The notes beneath the pieces were generated by a model. It did no database searches, was not told where the DNA came from, and saw only the letters and a list, made by a program, of their open reading frames with translations. Of a stretch of 64,000 nucleotides of DNA, positions 1 through 7,276 are shown one piece after another. Made by a program: the position numbers and the translations under genes. Source of the DNA: CAVTLG01 sp963735495 (GTDB lineage: Bacteria; Chloroflexota; Ktedonobacteria; Ktedonobacterales; Ktedonobacteraceae). The stretch is taken from contig CAVTLG010000009.1 of assembly GCA_963735495.1 (NCBI GenBank), positions 124,001 through 188,000 of the forward strand, written 5' to 3'. Each line of letters opens with the position of its first letter. The first letter of the stretch is position 1.

Positions 1-1074
1 AGCGGAGATGTCGACTGGAAAGCCACACGGTCCGAGGCGCTTGCTCGTATACAGGACGCCGAGTCGTCTGCAGATACGTATCCCACACTTCGATGGGTGC
101 TCTCATGCCTGGGAGATCGTCACAGTCACCTTGCCAGCCCGCAAGACGTGCAGCAACGTCAAGCAGGGATGGTGACATCGCTGGGACTTCTAGCGATCTA
201 TCCGGAAGGCGTTATCGTAGATGTGCAGGCTAACAGCCCTGCCGAGCATGCCGGGCTAGAGGTGAGGGACATCATCGAAGCCATCAACGGCGAACTGATA
301 ACGCAGCTTGATCGTATCACCTTTAAGAGAGCACTCTACACCTCACCAGTGTCGCTCACGTTCAGGCGAGCTGGCCAGGAGTCTATCTCCAGCGCGACAT
401 TGCACGCGGCATCGTACAAGCGGGAGATGAGACCGCAAGGTTGGCACATAGGGGCAGCTATTGGGTATCTCGAGTTGCCTGCGGTCACCGGAAGTGACGC
501 GATATTGAAAACCTATGCCGTGACAGCCCAGCAGCTTATCCGCGATATGGACCAAGCTGCTATCTGCCATTGGGTTATAGATTTACGACGCAATGGGGGA
601 GGGGATATGTGGGCAATGGTAGCGGGAGTGAATGCTCTTCTCGGAGAAGGCGAGTGCGGTTTCTTTGTTTTACCAGACGGCAGCAAGACAAGTTGGCTTC
701 CTGCTAAGGCAGCAAAAAACAGCAGGTTACTTGATGAGCTTTACTCCCTCAAACAGCCTGCTGTGGCGATTGCAGTACTCACGAGCCGCCTGACGTGTAG
801 TTCGGGTGAGTTCACTGCGCTGGCATTTCGAGGCCGTCCAGGCGCTCGAAGTTTCGGAGAACCAACCGCAGGACTGCCAACGGGAAATCAGACGAAGACC
901 TTGAGGGATGGTGCGCAGCTTTTCCTCACGACTGTGCTTGGTGCAGACCGGACAGGGTGCTCCTATGAAGGCCCGCTTCTTCCCGATGAATTGGTCACAA
1001 GTGGCTGGACGCTTTTCCAAACCGAACGCGATCCAGTGTTACTCGCTGCTATTGCGTGGCTCGGAATGCAGTGA
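1..1074 (+). CDS. S41 family serine protease (5' end outside window)
   Basis: The frame is open from the first base, so the true start lies upstream; 357 residues are visible. It reads as a C-terminal-processing/tricorn-type protease. A GDRHSHL block sits near the visible N-terminus, as in S41 cores. A PDZ-like stretch follows (GVIVDVQANSPAEHAGL, about bases 210-265), which in the family binds substrate C-termini. The catalytic core shows RNGGGDMW, then TSRLTCSSGE with the likely nucleophile Ser, then FGEPTAG. No membrane segment is visible in this part. A GTG at 97 is not a credible start because the homology extends upstream of it. Substrate unknown. A hairpin at 1122-1158 may end the transcript. 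Confidence 0.85.
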   Translation, partial: SGDVDWKATRSEALARIQDAESSADTYPTLRWVLSCLGDRHSHLASPQDVQQRQAGMVTSLGLLAIYPEGVIVDVQANSPAEHAGLEVRDIIEAINGELITQLDRITFKRALYTSPVSLTFRRAGQESISSATLHAASYKREMRPQGWHIGAAIGYLELPAVTGSDAILKTYAVTAQQLIRDMDQAAICHWVIDLRRNGGGDMWAMVAGVNALLGEGECGFFVLPDGSKTSWLPAKAAKNSRLLDELYSLKQPAVAIAVLTSRLTCSSGEFTALAFRGRPGARSFGEPTAGLPTGNQTKTLRDGAQLFLTTVLGADRTGCSYEGPLLPDELVTSGWTLFQTERDPVLLAAIAWLGMQ

Positions 1075-1121
1075 CGTGCAATGTGATACGTCTCTATTTG
1101 CAACGGTACTCCTCAAAAAGC

Positions 1122-1158
1122 GAGACACAAAGGTGCCATCGGCGCCGCTTTTGTGCTC
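1122..1158 (+). terminator. Hairpin after the S41 protease gene
   Basis: Imperfect inverted repeat, GAGACACAAAGGTGCC facing GGCGCCGCTTTTGTGCTC with a three-base loop. The run of T lies in the 3' arm rather than after it, so termination is plausible but not certain. Confidence 0.4.
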
Positions 1159-1297
1159 ATGTGGGGGTGAGGTACTGCCAGGCGTCAGGTTGGGGTATAC
1201 TCTAGCATGGCACCACGGGAAAAGTAAATGGCTTCTTATACGTCAATATATGGCGCATGAGATTATTTACCCTCTACCATTGAAGAGGAAGACGACA

Positions 1298-1609
1298 ATG
1301 ACAGAACGAGCCAAGCAACCCATATACTTTGTCGTACAGTGTTTTCTGACATACCCATCTTTCGAGGACGCCAAAGCCAAGGCTCCTGACGAGATCGCAG
1401 CCCATATAAAGCGCTCGAAAGAATTCCATGCAAAAGGAGTGCTTGTCATGGCGGGGGCATTCCTTGATAACCATGATGAGCCATTGAGCACGATGGGAGT
1501 CTTGATATCGCGCGAAGCAGCGGAAGAATATCTAAAAGGTGACCCATTTTATATCAATGGCATGATGAGCAACTGGACTATCCGCGTGTGGGCGAATATG
1601 TTTGCGTGA
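1298..1609 (+). CDS. YCII-related domain protein
   Basis: A 103-residue protein of the YciI/YCII family, small dimeric alpha+beta proteins whose members mostly lack a proven reaction. The family pattern is visible: a first strand YFVVQCFLTY, a helix with HIKRSKEFHAKG, the segment GVLVMAGAFLD, then SREAAEEYLKGDPFYINGMM and a last strand WTIRVW. The ATG at 1298 is chosen because a purine-rich GAAGAGGAAG lies just upstream and homology begins there; an upstream in-frame extension overlaps the protease gene and is not credible. The SnoaL-like gene starts 30 bases downstream, so the two are probably co-transcribed. Confidence 0.8.
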   Translation: MTERAKQPIYFVVQCFLTYPSFEDAKAKAPDEIAAHIKRSKEFHAKGVLVMAGAFLDNHDEPLSTMGVLISREAAEEYLKGDPFYINGMMSNWTIRVWANMFA

Positions 1610-1639
1610 GAGAAATCATACGGAACGGAGTGAAGATGT

Positions 1640-2005
1640 ATGACTGTTACAGAAATGATCCAGCATTTTTACGATGGGCTTGCGCAGAAGAACGAGACGT
1701 GGCAAGAGAACCTCTCTGAAGAGAGAGAGTTTTCCGATGCGAGCAAGCGGCTGCATGCCGAAGGAAAAGAGGCGTTCATCCAATCGTTCACGACGTTTCT
1801 TCGGACCGTAGAAAACGTCCACATGAAGCAGTTGATTGTTGAAGATACGAACGCCTGTGCTGTCGTCAGCTACGATTACCAATCGCCAAAGGGGACGACG
1901 CTGCACCAGGATGATGCAGAAATCTGGAACATGGTGGATGGAAAAATAGTGACACTCACCATCTACTTTGATATTACTGAGTTTCGTAGCTTTATGGGGC
2001 GCTAA
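1640..2005 (+). CDS. SnoaL-like / NTF2-fold protein
   Basis: 121 residues with the layout of SnoaL-like (NTF2 cone-fold) proteins: an N-terminal helix (MIQHFYDGLAQKNETW), a mid helix (EGKEAFIQSFTTFLRTV), then strands MKQLIVEDTNACAVVSYDYQ and AEIWNMVDGKIVTLTIYFD. The family covers cyclases, isomerases and proteins of unknown role; no catalytic set is clear enough to assign a reaction. GGAACGGAGTG precedes the ATG. Follows the YCII gene closely on the same strand, so a small two-gene unit is likely. Confidence 0.7.
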   Translation: MTVTEMIQHFYDGLAQKNETWQENLSEEREFSDASKRLHAEGKEAFIQSFTTFLRTVENVHMKQLIVEDTNACAVVSYDYQSPKGTTLHQDDAEIWNMVDGKIVTLTIYFDITEFRSFMGR

Positions 2006-2111
2006 AAGAGAGATAAGGATAGTTGCAGCACCTTATGAAAGGTGTAGACCTGAGAGAAGGGAGAAGCTATCTAATCTACCCACAATGGATACCCATTTAT
2101 CCCGTAACCGC

Positions 2112-2867
2112 CTATCCGATTTTTACGTCTTCGTTGGTATCCCGCTCAATGGTAGCTTTGGCTTCCTCGTACAGAGTTTTATAGAACTTGAACGCTGGCG
2201 ATCCACCTGGAAGCTGCGATGTAAACTCATGCGAGCGGTCACGTAGGTGGATGTCTTCCGGGAATGGTTGGCCAGGAGTGCCACTGCGACTACCAGCAGT
2301 AGCCGTAGACATGAGCCATGAACAAACCCGCTCGTAGCATTTTTTGCCCTGTTTTTCCGCTTGCTCAAGCAGCATCACAACATACTGGCTCTGCATAAAG
2401 ACAAACGTACGTGGGGCTTTGCTTAAGAGCGATGCAGCCGCTTCGAGTTTTTGCTTGTCGCCTGACACAATCCATTCTTGCAATACCTTAAGTGTAGTTT
2501 CATCAAAGCCAGCCGACACCATCTTAAAGAGGTTTGGACCGAAATACGACCGTATCCAATCATCGGTTTTGACACTCGCCCAATCCCGTATTTGTCTCAA
2601 AAGCTTTTCATAAACTGCGGTTTCATGAAAACGTAGCGAGGGGCCATTGGGGTGTATGTATGGTAATGGGGCGTATTCATGATCGTCTGGGCGAACTTCT
2701 TTGTGTTCCACGCGGTCAATGAACAGCTTTACTGCTTTTCCTTCACGCAACGTGGTTTCGCATCTCAGGCTGGGGTCAAGAGGAGAAAAACAACGAAGCG
2801 GGCATCGACGCAAGGTTCCTGTCCATTTGACAACAGGAGCCGTACAACAATGCCCGCTTCCGATCAT
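2112..2867 (-). pseudogene. Unrecognised helical protein, probable C-terminal gene fragment
   Basis: Up to 251 residues can be read. The C-terminal 180 residues look like genuine protein: amphipathic, helix-rich, HEAT-like (VLQEWIVSGDKQKLEAAASL, RTFVFMQSQYVVMLLEQAEK). The first 50 residues are Cys/Arg-rich and read through a 66-bp palindrome (2795-2860), which is not expected of a real N-terminus. No convincing ribosome site precedes it. I read it as the 3' part of a larger gene whose front was lost when the palindromic element arrived. I do not recognise the family. It could still be an intact short gene with an alternative start. Confidence 0.4.
2795..2860. repeat. 66-bp palindrome with two nested stems
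   Basis: Outer arms GAAGCGGGCAT and ATGCCCGCTTC pair perfectly. Inner arms GGTTCCTGT and ACAGGAGCC pair with one mismatch around a ten-base loop. It overlaps the doubtful N-terminus of the neighbouring fragment. It resembles a transposon-end or REP-type hairpin more than a terminator because no T-tract follows on either strand. Confidence 0.6.
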
Positions 2868-2930
2868 TCATTATCTCAGCCAATCACTCATCATGTGTCA
2901 CTAACAAGTGCATGCAAGAGACTAAATACA

Positions 2931-3010
2931 CCCATTTCACTCAGAAAGCAGAGACGTATGAAGATTGAACCTACCGGAGGCCACGTTGAGCGGACTCCGG
3001 TGTGTAGCAA
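2931..3010 (-). pseudogene. Degenerate copy of the tRNA-Sec 3' half
   Basis: On the + strand, 2941-2990 aligns with 3124-3180, the 3' acceptor strand, T-arm and part of the variable arm of the intact tRNA-Sec. Examples are GCAGAGACGTATGAAG versus GCAGAGGTGTATGAGAG, and the short block upstream (CATTTCACTCA versus CATTTCGCTCA). Anticodon arm and 5' half are missing and substitutions are scattered, so it cannot fold as a tRNA. The offset between copies is about 183 bp. It may be a tandem duplication or the far attachment end of a lost integrated element. Confidence 0.6.
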
Positions 3011-3057
3011 CGGTGTAGCAACGCCCCTTTACAACCATTGACTTAGAGAGATACCTC

Positions 3058-3087
3058 TTGACAGGACCTCTTTTTTTCTCGTATCAT
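3058..3087 (+). promoter_or_regulatory. Possible sigma-70-type promoter facing right
   Basis: TTGACA (3058-3063), 18-base spacer, TATCAT (3082-3087). It faces into the antisense side of the tRNA-Sec and no clear gene follows it, so it may be fortuitous. Confidence 0.3.
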
Positions 3088-3129
3088 TAAGATGGTAATT
3101 GATGCACCAAAGAACATTTCGCTCAAAAA

Positions 3130-3227
3130 GGCAGAGGTGTATGAGAGTCGAACTCACCGGGGACCGCGCCGAGCGACCCCCCAACCGTTTTGAAGACGGT
3201 GAGACCCACCGGAGTCCCTACACCTCC
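3130..3227 (-). tRNA. selC: tRNA-Sec (anticodon UCA)
   Basis: Reads on the minus strand from GGAGGTGTA to TACACCTCTGCC. The long acceptor arm (8-9 pairs, first pair G-U), the anticodon stem ACCGT/ACGGT with loop CTTCAAA, the very long variable arm (GGGGGGTCGC...GCGGTCCCC region) and the T-arm GTTCGACTC match bacterial selenocysteine tRNAs, including the CTTCAAA loop of the E. coli gene. The anticodon TCA reads UGA codons inserted as selenocysteine with SelA, SelB and SelD. None of those genes, and no obvious selenoprotein, lies in this window. A well-spaced promoter sits just upstream. Confidence 0.9.
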
Positions 3228-3246
3228 ATCTGCATCGTGCCGCCAT

Positions 3247-3275
3247 ATTCTCCCATGAGTCCGCGGGCATGTCAA
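3247..3275 (-). promoter_or_regulatory. Promoter of the tRNA-Sec gene
   Basis: Minus-strand TTGACA (complement of 3270-3275), exactly 17 bases, then GAGAAT (complement of 3247-3252). The expected start lies about ten bases before the mature tRNA 5' end at 3227. Confidence 0.6.
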
Positions 3276-3393
3276 GCCAAAAATCAAAAAAGTAGTATTG
3301 TTGCCAATCGGAAGAAGAACGCAGTGGTCTGTCCCTCGGCTGCAAGAGATTGTCCCTCCACGCTAAAGGTGCGGCAAGCCAGGGAGGAATGAG

Positions 3394-3426
3394 GAGGCTG
3401 TCTCTCTACTTCAGAGAGGACAGCCT
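3394..3426. terminator. Strong hairpin after the zinc-finger protein gene
   Basis: GAGGCTGTCTCTCT pairs with AGAGAGGACAGCCTC around a short loop, a few bases beyond the stop of the minus-strand gene ending at 3440. No T-tract follows, so it may act as an RNA end or processing barrier rather than a classical terminator. Confidence 0.45.
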
Positions 3427-3439
3427 CTCTTGTGGCCGT

Positions 3440-4072
3440 CTAAAGGGTAATTTCAAAGTCCCAGGGTTGTGATGGCGGTGCCTCAAATTGGCCCAGCGGA
3501 TCGGCTGCGCGTATGCTGAGCATGCGTGCATTGGCTGTTGGCAGTGGTCGGAAGCGCGCGCTACCTTGATAGACGGCGTTGTTCGGGCCACTGGCCAGCT
3601 CTGGCCGTGTCAGGATCATACCACCACGATCCCCGCTCCATTGGGTACCGGTGTTGTCATGTAAGAAAAAGATGATACGAGGCACGAAGGCGAAGCCCGC
3701 TGTAAATGGTGGCCTTATCCACAAATAGTGGAGCTCAAAATGCGCCTGGAAATACTGCAACTGATGCAATATCAACGTCATCCCTTGTTGCTTTTGCTCT
3801 AACTCCAGCGTTATCGTGCGTAAGGGCTCACGTGCTCCATACTCGGCACGTCCCGCTTCAGGAGAAGATGGCGCGGCAATAACCACAGGCGGGCGTGAAG
3901 CCAGCTCCAATGCCTGCGGCGAAAATGGCGTTGGGTCACGGAGAATATCATTGCATAATTGCAGGCAGTCATCGCAGATGTACGCCGCTCCTGGTCCGGC
4001 TACCATACGCCGAACTTCCGATGTGTGGCGACCACAGAATGAGCAGCGAGCCATTGACCGATCAAAACTCAT
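3440..4072 (-). CDS. ClpX-type C4 zinc-finger protein without the ClpX ATPase
   Basis: About 210 residues. The N-terminus carries the ClpX zinc-binding domain: CSFCGRHTSEVRRMVAGPGA followed by CDDCLQLC, which in ClpX dimerises and recruits substrates. No Walker A, Walker B or IGF loop follows; instead there is an unrelated 130-residue beta-rich domain with no recognised motif. The start at 4072 (MSFDRSMARCSFC) places the zinc finger near the N-terminus; an upstream in-frame ATG at 4138 would add 22 unmatched residues. It lies 109 bases beyond gatD on the same strand and could be the last gene of the murT-gatD unit. Role unknown; partner binding or adaptor function is a guess. Confidence 0.6.
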   Translation of the reverse strand: MSFDRSMARCSFCGRHTSEVRRMVAGPGAAYICDDCLQLCNDILRDPTPFSPQALELASRPPVVIAAPSSPEAGRAEYGAREPLRTITLELEQKQQGMTLILHQLQYFQAHFELHYLWIRPPFTAGFAFVPRIIFFLHDNTGTQWSGDRGGMILTRPELASGPNNAVYQGSARFRPLPTANARMLSIRAADPLGQFEAPPSQPWDFEITL

Positions 4073-4181
4073 TGTGTATTCCCCATAAAGTAAACCTGCC
4101 AGTTTAAGAAGCCTTGTGGGTGTGTCTGAGAAGTGCATACCTGTTCTGCTTCTGCGCTCATTTCGGACTTCTCCTTATTCG

Positions 4182-5201
4182 TTAGCGTGAGCGGAGGACA
4201 GCAGCAGCTTCACTGTGCAAGCCCAGTCGTTCAAGGATCGAGGCATGAGCCTCCCATTCAAGTGTGTCATCTAAAGGTGTCAGCAACGACGATGGTGCAT
4301 CTATGGTGAATTCTGCTAATGAAGGACGATCTACCGTGCCATTATCCGCGTGAGCCTGGCCGTTGAGCACAGCATGGGCAACGTTGTCTGTCGGTGCTGC
4401 ATCCAGGTGGTTGTGACTGTTGGGTACCGCATGGGCGGTGCTATCTAGCATTCTATCATCCAGGTGGTTCTGGCCGTTGAGCGTGACATGGAAACTGGCA
4501 AGACTCCCTACACCGTAAGTACGTCGCAATGCCAGGTTGATCAAATGGTCCGCAAAATGCGGATTTTTCGGCAAGAGTGATCCATGGAGATACGTGCCGT
4601 AGGCGTTCCGATAAATTGCGCCTTCCGTGTGATCTTCTGCGTTGTTGCCAAAACCCTTTAAGACCTTGCCAAGTGGACTGCTTGTACCCAGATACGTACG
4701 TCCCCCGTGATTCTCAAAGCCAACAAGAGTCTGGTCATTCCAACGAATGGCAATATCTCCGATGCAGCGTGCGACGTGAGCACCCTTGTGGATCGTCCAG
4801 GCATCAAAGACGCCCAATCCGCGCATATCGGGTCCCTCGGCTGGACGATAGTAATGGGCCAACAACTGGAAACCACCGCAGACCGCGAGGACGGGCATAT
4901 CGTCTTCAATGGCGGCCCACAGGCCAATGCCCTTCATTGCGGATAAATCCTGCGCGACCGGAGCCTGTTCTTTGTCCTGTCCTCCACCGATGAACAGCAT
5001 ATCGTATTCATCTGGCGCTAAGGCATCCCCCATACCCAGGCCGACAATGCGTAGTTGAATGCCACGCTGTTGGCAACGGCGTTGTAGCGTCAAAATGTTC
5101 CCGCGATCACCATAGAGGTTTAATTGATCCGGGTATAAATGCCCCAACGTCAGTGTAAGTGGAGAGGTGAAATGGTGTGTCACGCTTCTCTCCCTTCCCA
5201 A
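4182..5201 (-). CDS. gatD: Lipid II isoglutaminyl synthase, glutaminase subunit GatD
   Basis: Class I glutamine amidotransferase of the CobB/CobQ-like type that supplies ammonia to MurT for amidating the D-Glu of lipid II in the cytoplasm. Visible: start strand LTLGHLYPDQLNLYGDRGN, oxyanion region FIGGGQDKEQ, nucleophile Cys in VLAVCGGFQLL, and catalytic His in YGTYLHGSLLPKNP. The catalytic part ends near residue 235. A C-terminal extension of about 100 residues carries degenerate repeats (LNGQNHLDD, NSHNHLDA, LNGQAHADN) also visible in the DNA around 4340-4490; that is unusual for GatD. Its start overlaps the murT end by 22 bases, the conserved gene pair arrangement. Confidence 0.85.
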   Translation of the reverse strand: MGRERSVTHHFTSPLTLTLGHLYPDQLNLYGDRGNILTLQRRCQQRGIQLRIVGLGMGDALAPDEYDMLFIGGGQDKEQAPVAQDLSAMKGIGLWAAIEDDMPVLAVCGGFQLLAHYYRPAEGPDMRGLGVFDAWTIHKGAHVARCIGDIAIRWNDQTLVGFENHGGRTYLGTSSPLGKVLKGFGNNAEDHTEGAIYRNAYGTYLHGSLLPKNPHFADHLINLALRRTYGVGSLASFHVTLNGQNHLDDRMLDSTAHAVPNSHNHLDAAPTDNVAHAVLNGQAHADNGTVDRPSLAEFTIDAPSSLLTPLDDTLEWEAHASILERLGLHSEAAAVLRSR

Positions 5202-6865
5202 TAATGCGCTGTTAAGCCACGTTGTTCTAACTCACGATGTACTTCTAGTAAAGCAGTATACGTTGGGATAACGAAAAGGGTTTCACCCACAGGCGTCTGT
5301 TGTAATGCGATATCCAGGGCGCTCTTGAGGCCATAGCTACGCTGAGGGAAGGTGTCGGGTGTCAGTGTGATGTCTGGAGATGTTTGCCATTTCTGTCCAC
5401 GATGACGGGTAGTAGCAGGATGGTCACTCTTTGCTGCGCGCAGTGGGTGAGGGGGGACAATGCGCACCTGTTCCTGAGCTACGCCCGCGTATTTCAAACG
5501 CAGCGCGAGGTCCATTGCGCGTGTGCCTGCCACGACGATTGATTTTGTGCGACCGACAGCCCGCTCAAAGTCAACATCCCAGATCCAGGAAATATCGCGC
5601 CCATCTGCAATGTTATCATTAAGGATAAAGAGCACGTTGCGCGGCACATCTTCGCTGAAGAGCGTTCTTAACACCTCATTAAAGCCGGTAGGATTTTTTG
5701 CTAGCAGGAGACGCAACGTTCTGCCTTCGGCCTGGACGCGTTCGCCACGTCCAAACACGGGTTTTGATTGTTCGATGCCGGTGATAATAGGGTCCCAACT
5801 CAGACCGAGCGCGAGAGCGGCTGTCGTGGCCGCCAATGCGTTGTAGACATTGTAAAGACCCGGTAAGGGAATGACCACGTCTTGCTGCTGGTTTGCTGTG
5901 GTGACTTGAACGTGGAGACGGTCAAAGCCTTCGGTTTGCACCCGCGTCGCTCGTACATCGGGCTGGGGGCGTTGAAAACCACAATGCGCACAGTGGTAAT
6001 GTCCCATGTGACTATAGAAGCGCGTATCGTAGCTATAGTCGCCGCCACAGCGCGGGCATGTGCGGGTGTCGATGACTTGATGCCGCTCGCTTGCGTCCGC
6101 TTGGGTCAGAAGATTTAATGTAAGATCATCAATGCCATAGTAGAGCACTTTGCCGGCAAAGGTTGTCGCGAGATGTGCTACACTAGGGTCATCGGCATTG
6201 AGTACAAGTATGGTGCTGGGGGGGAGGAGCTTTACCGCGCGTTTCCAGTAGGTTGCCACGCTATCCACCTCTCCATAGCGGTCGAGTTGATCGCGAAAGA
6301 GATTGGTGAAGACGGCTACACGCGGTGGAATGCTCTGTACAAGCTGGGGAAGCGCGGCTTCATCTACTTCGAAAATGGAGATGGCTCGTCCTGCGCGGCG
6401 CAGATGTCCATTCGGTTGAGCGCGAATGACCAGCGAACTGGCGACGCCGCGCATCAAGTTGGAACCTTCACGATTGCGCCAGACACGCAAACCGCTATCG
6501 CGTAAGATGGCCGCGATGAAACTACTGGTCGTGGTTTTGCCATTAGTACCAGTAACAGTCACACTACCATGCTCCAGCTCAGTTGCCAGGTGCTCGATGA
6601 TAGCGGGATAGATGCGTTGTGCGACTACGCCAATAATGCTCGTGCCGCCACCCAGGTGGAAGCGGCGGCTGAGCGCTCCCGCTGTGCGTCCGGCTACGAC
6701 GGCCAGACCTGCGCGTAAAGAATTTTTGCGCTGATGCCGTAAACGGGGCTTGCGTTTGCTCGCTGTTTGTTGCACTATGGGTGCTAGAGAAGAATCCATC
6801 TCGCGTGCTCGTGATGATTGGTCTCCGCCGGACGAGACTGATTGAGATGGTCTTTGTTTGCGCAT
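5180..6865 (-). CDS. murT: Lipid II isoglutaminyl synthase, Mur-ligase subunit MurT
   Basis: ATP-dependent Mur-ligase-family enzyme that, with GatD, amidates the alpha-carboxylate of D-Glu in lipid II. Seen: P-loop VTVTGTNGKTTTSSF, Mur-ligase middle domain (NLFRDQLDRYGE, NADDPSVA), a four-Cys ribbon typical of MurT (CPRCGGDYSYD then HYHCAHCGFQ), and a C-terminal DUF1727 part (LLLAKNPTGFNEVLR, FILNDNIADGRDISWIWDVDFE). The start MRKQRPSQ at 6865 has GAGGAAT six bases upstream; a basic Ser/Arg-rich tail of about 50 residues precedes the core. Overlap with gatD implies translational coupling. Presence suggests amidated peptidoglycan. Confidence 0.9.
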   Translation of the reverse strand: MRKQRPSQSVSSGGDQSSRAREMDSSLAPIVQQTASKRKPRLRHQRKNSLRAGLAVVAGRTAGALSRRFHLGGGTSIIGVVAQRIYPAIIEHLATELEHGSVTVTGTNGKTTTSSFIAAILRDSGLRVWRNREGSNLMRGVASSLVIRAQPNGHLRRAGRAISIFEVDEAALPQLVQSIPPRVAVFTNLFRDQLDRYGEVDSVATYWKRAVKLLPPSTILVLNADDPSVAHLATTFAGKVLYYGIDDLTLNLLTQADASERHQVIDTRTCPRCGGDYSYDTRFYSHMGHYHCAHCGFQRPQPDVRATRVQTEGFDRLHVQVTTANQQQDVVIPLPGLYNVYNALAATTAALALGLSWDPIITGIEQSKPVFGRGERVQAEGRTLRLLLAKNPTGFNEVLRTLFSEDVPRNVLFILNDNIADGRDISWIWDVDFERAVGRTKSIVVAGTRAMDLALRLKYAGVAQEQVRIVPPHPLRAAKSDHPATTRHRGQKWQTSPDITLTPDTFPQRSYGLKSALDIALQQTPVGETLFVIPTYTALLEVHRELEQRGLTAHYWEGREA

Positions 6866-7276
6866 GCTATTCCTCCACATCGGCGCTTCTGCTTCTATCA
6901 TCTATAGTAGATGCATGCAGCATAGCATGCAAGCTCGATGGGGTCAAGTACATGTGAGAGTCAGGGATGGGGGAATGCGCTTGCTCATGGGGAAAGGTGT
7001 AGTCATGCTGACCTATCTCAATGTCAGAAGAGGTAAAAAAGGCTCTTGCAATGTATGGTATGCTGCGTAAAGAAATTTTATGGTTTCCTTTTGGGTTAGA
7101 GTAGATGCAAAGTGGATGCAGGATGAGATAGAATAGCTACTTGTCGGCATGTGCTATTCTATCCTTTAAGACGGATACTCGTAAATACGTGGATGACGTT
7201 CAATAGTGAACTACCACGGGGCAAAAGACTTCGTGGCTTTCTCGCCATAGTTTTATAAAGGTCGGGTAAAAACTCA
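6866..7276. promoter_or_regulatory. Divergent intergenic region between murT and topA with an 11-bp inverted repeat
   Basis: About 410 bases between divergent genes. GATAGAATAGC (7127-7137) is perfectly repeated in inverse orientation as GCTATTCTATC (7153-7163), separated by 15 bases, some 110 bases before topA. It could be an operator or a small hairpin. No coding sequence is convincing. Confidence 0.4.

Noticed and set aside
908..1297. Long N-terminal extension of the YCII protein
   Set aside because: It overlaps the protease gene in another frame; the ATG at 1298 fits family length.
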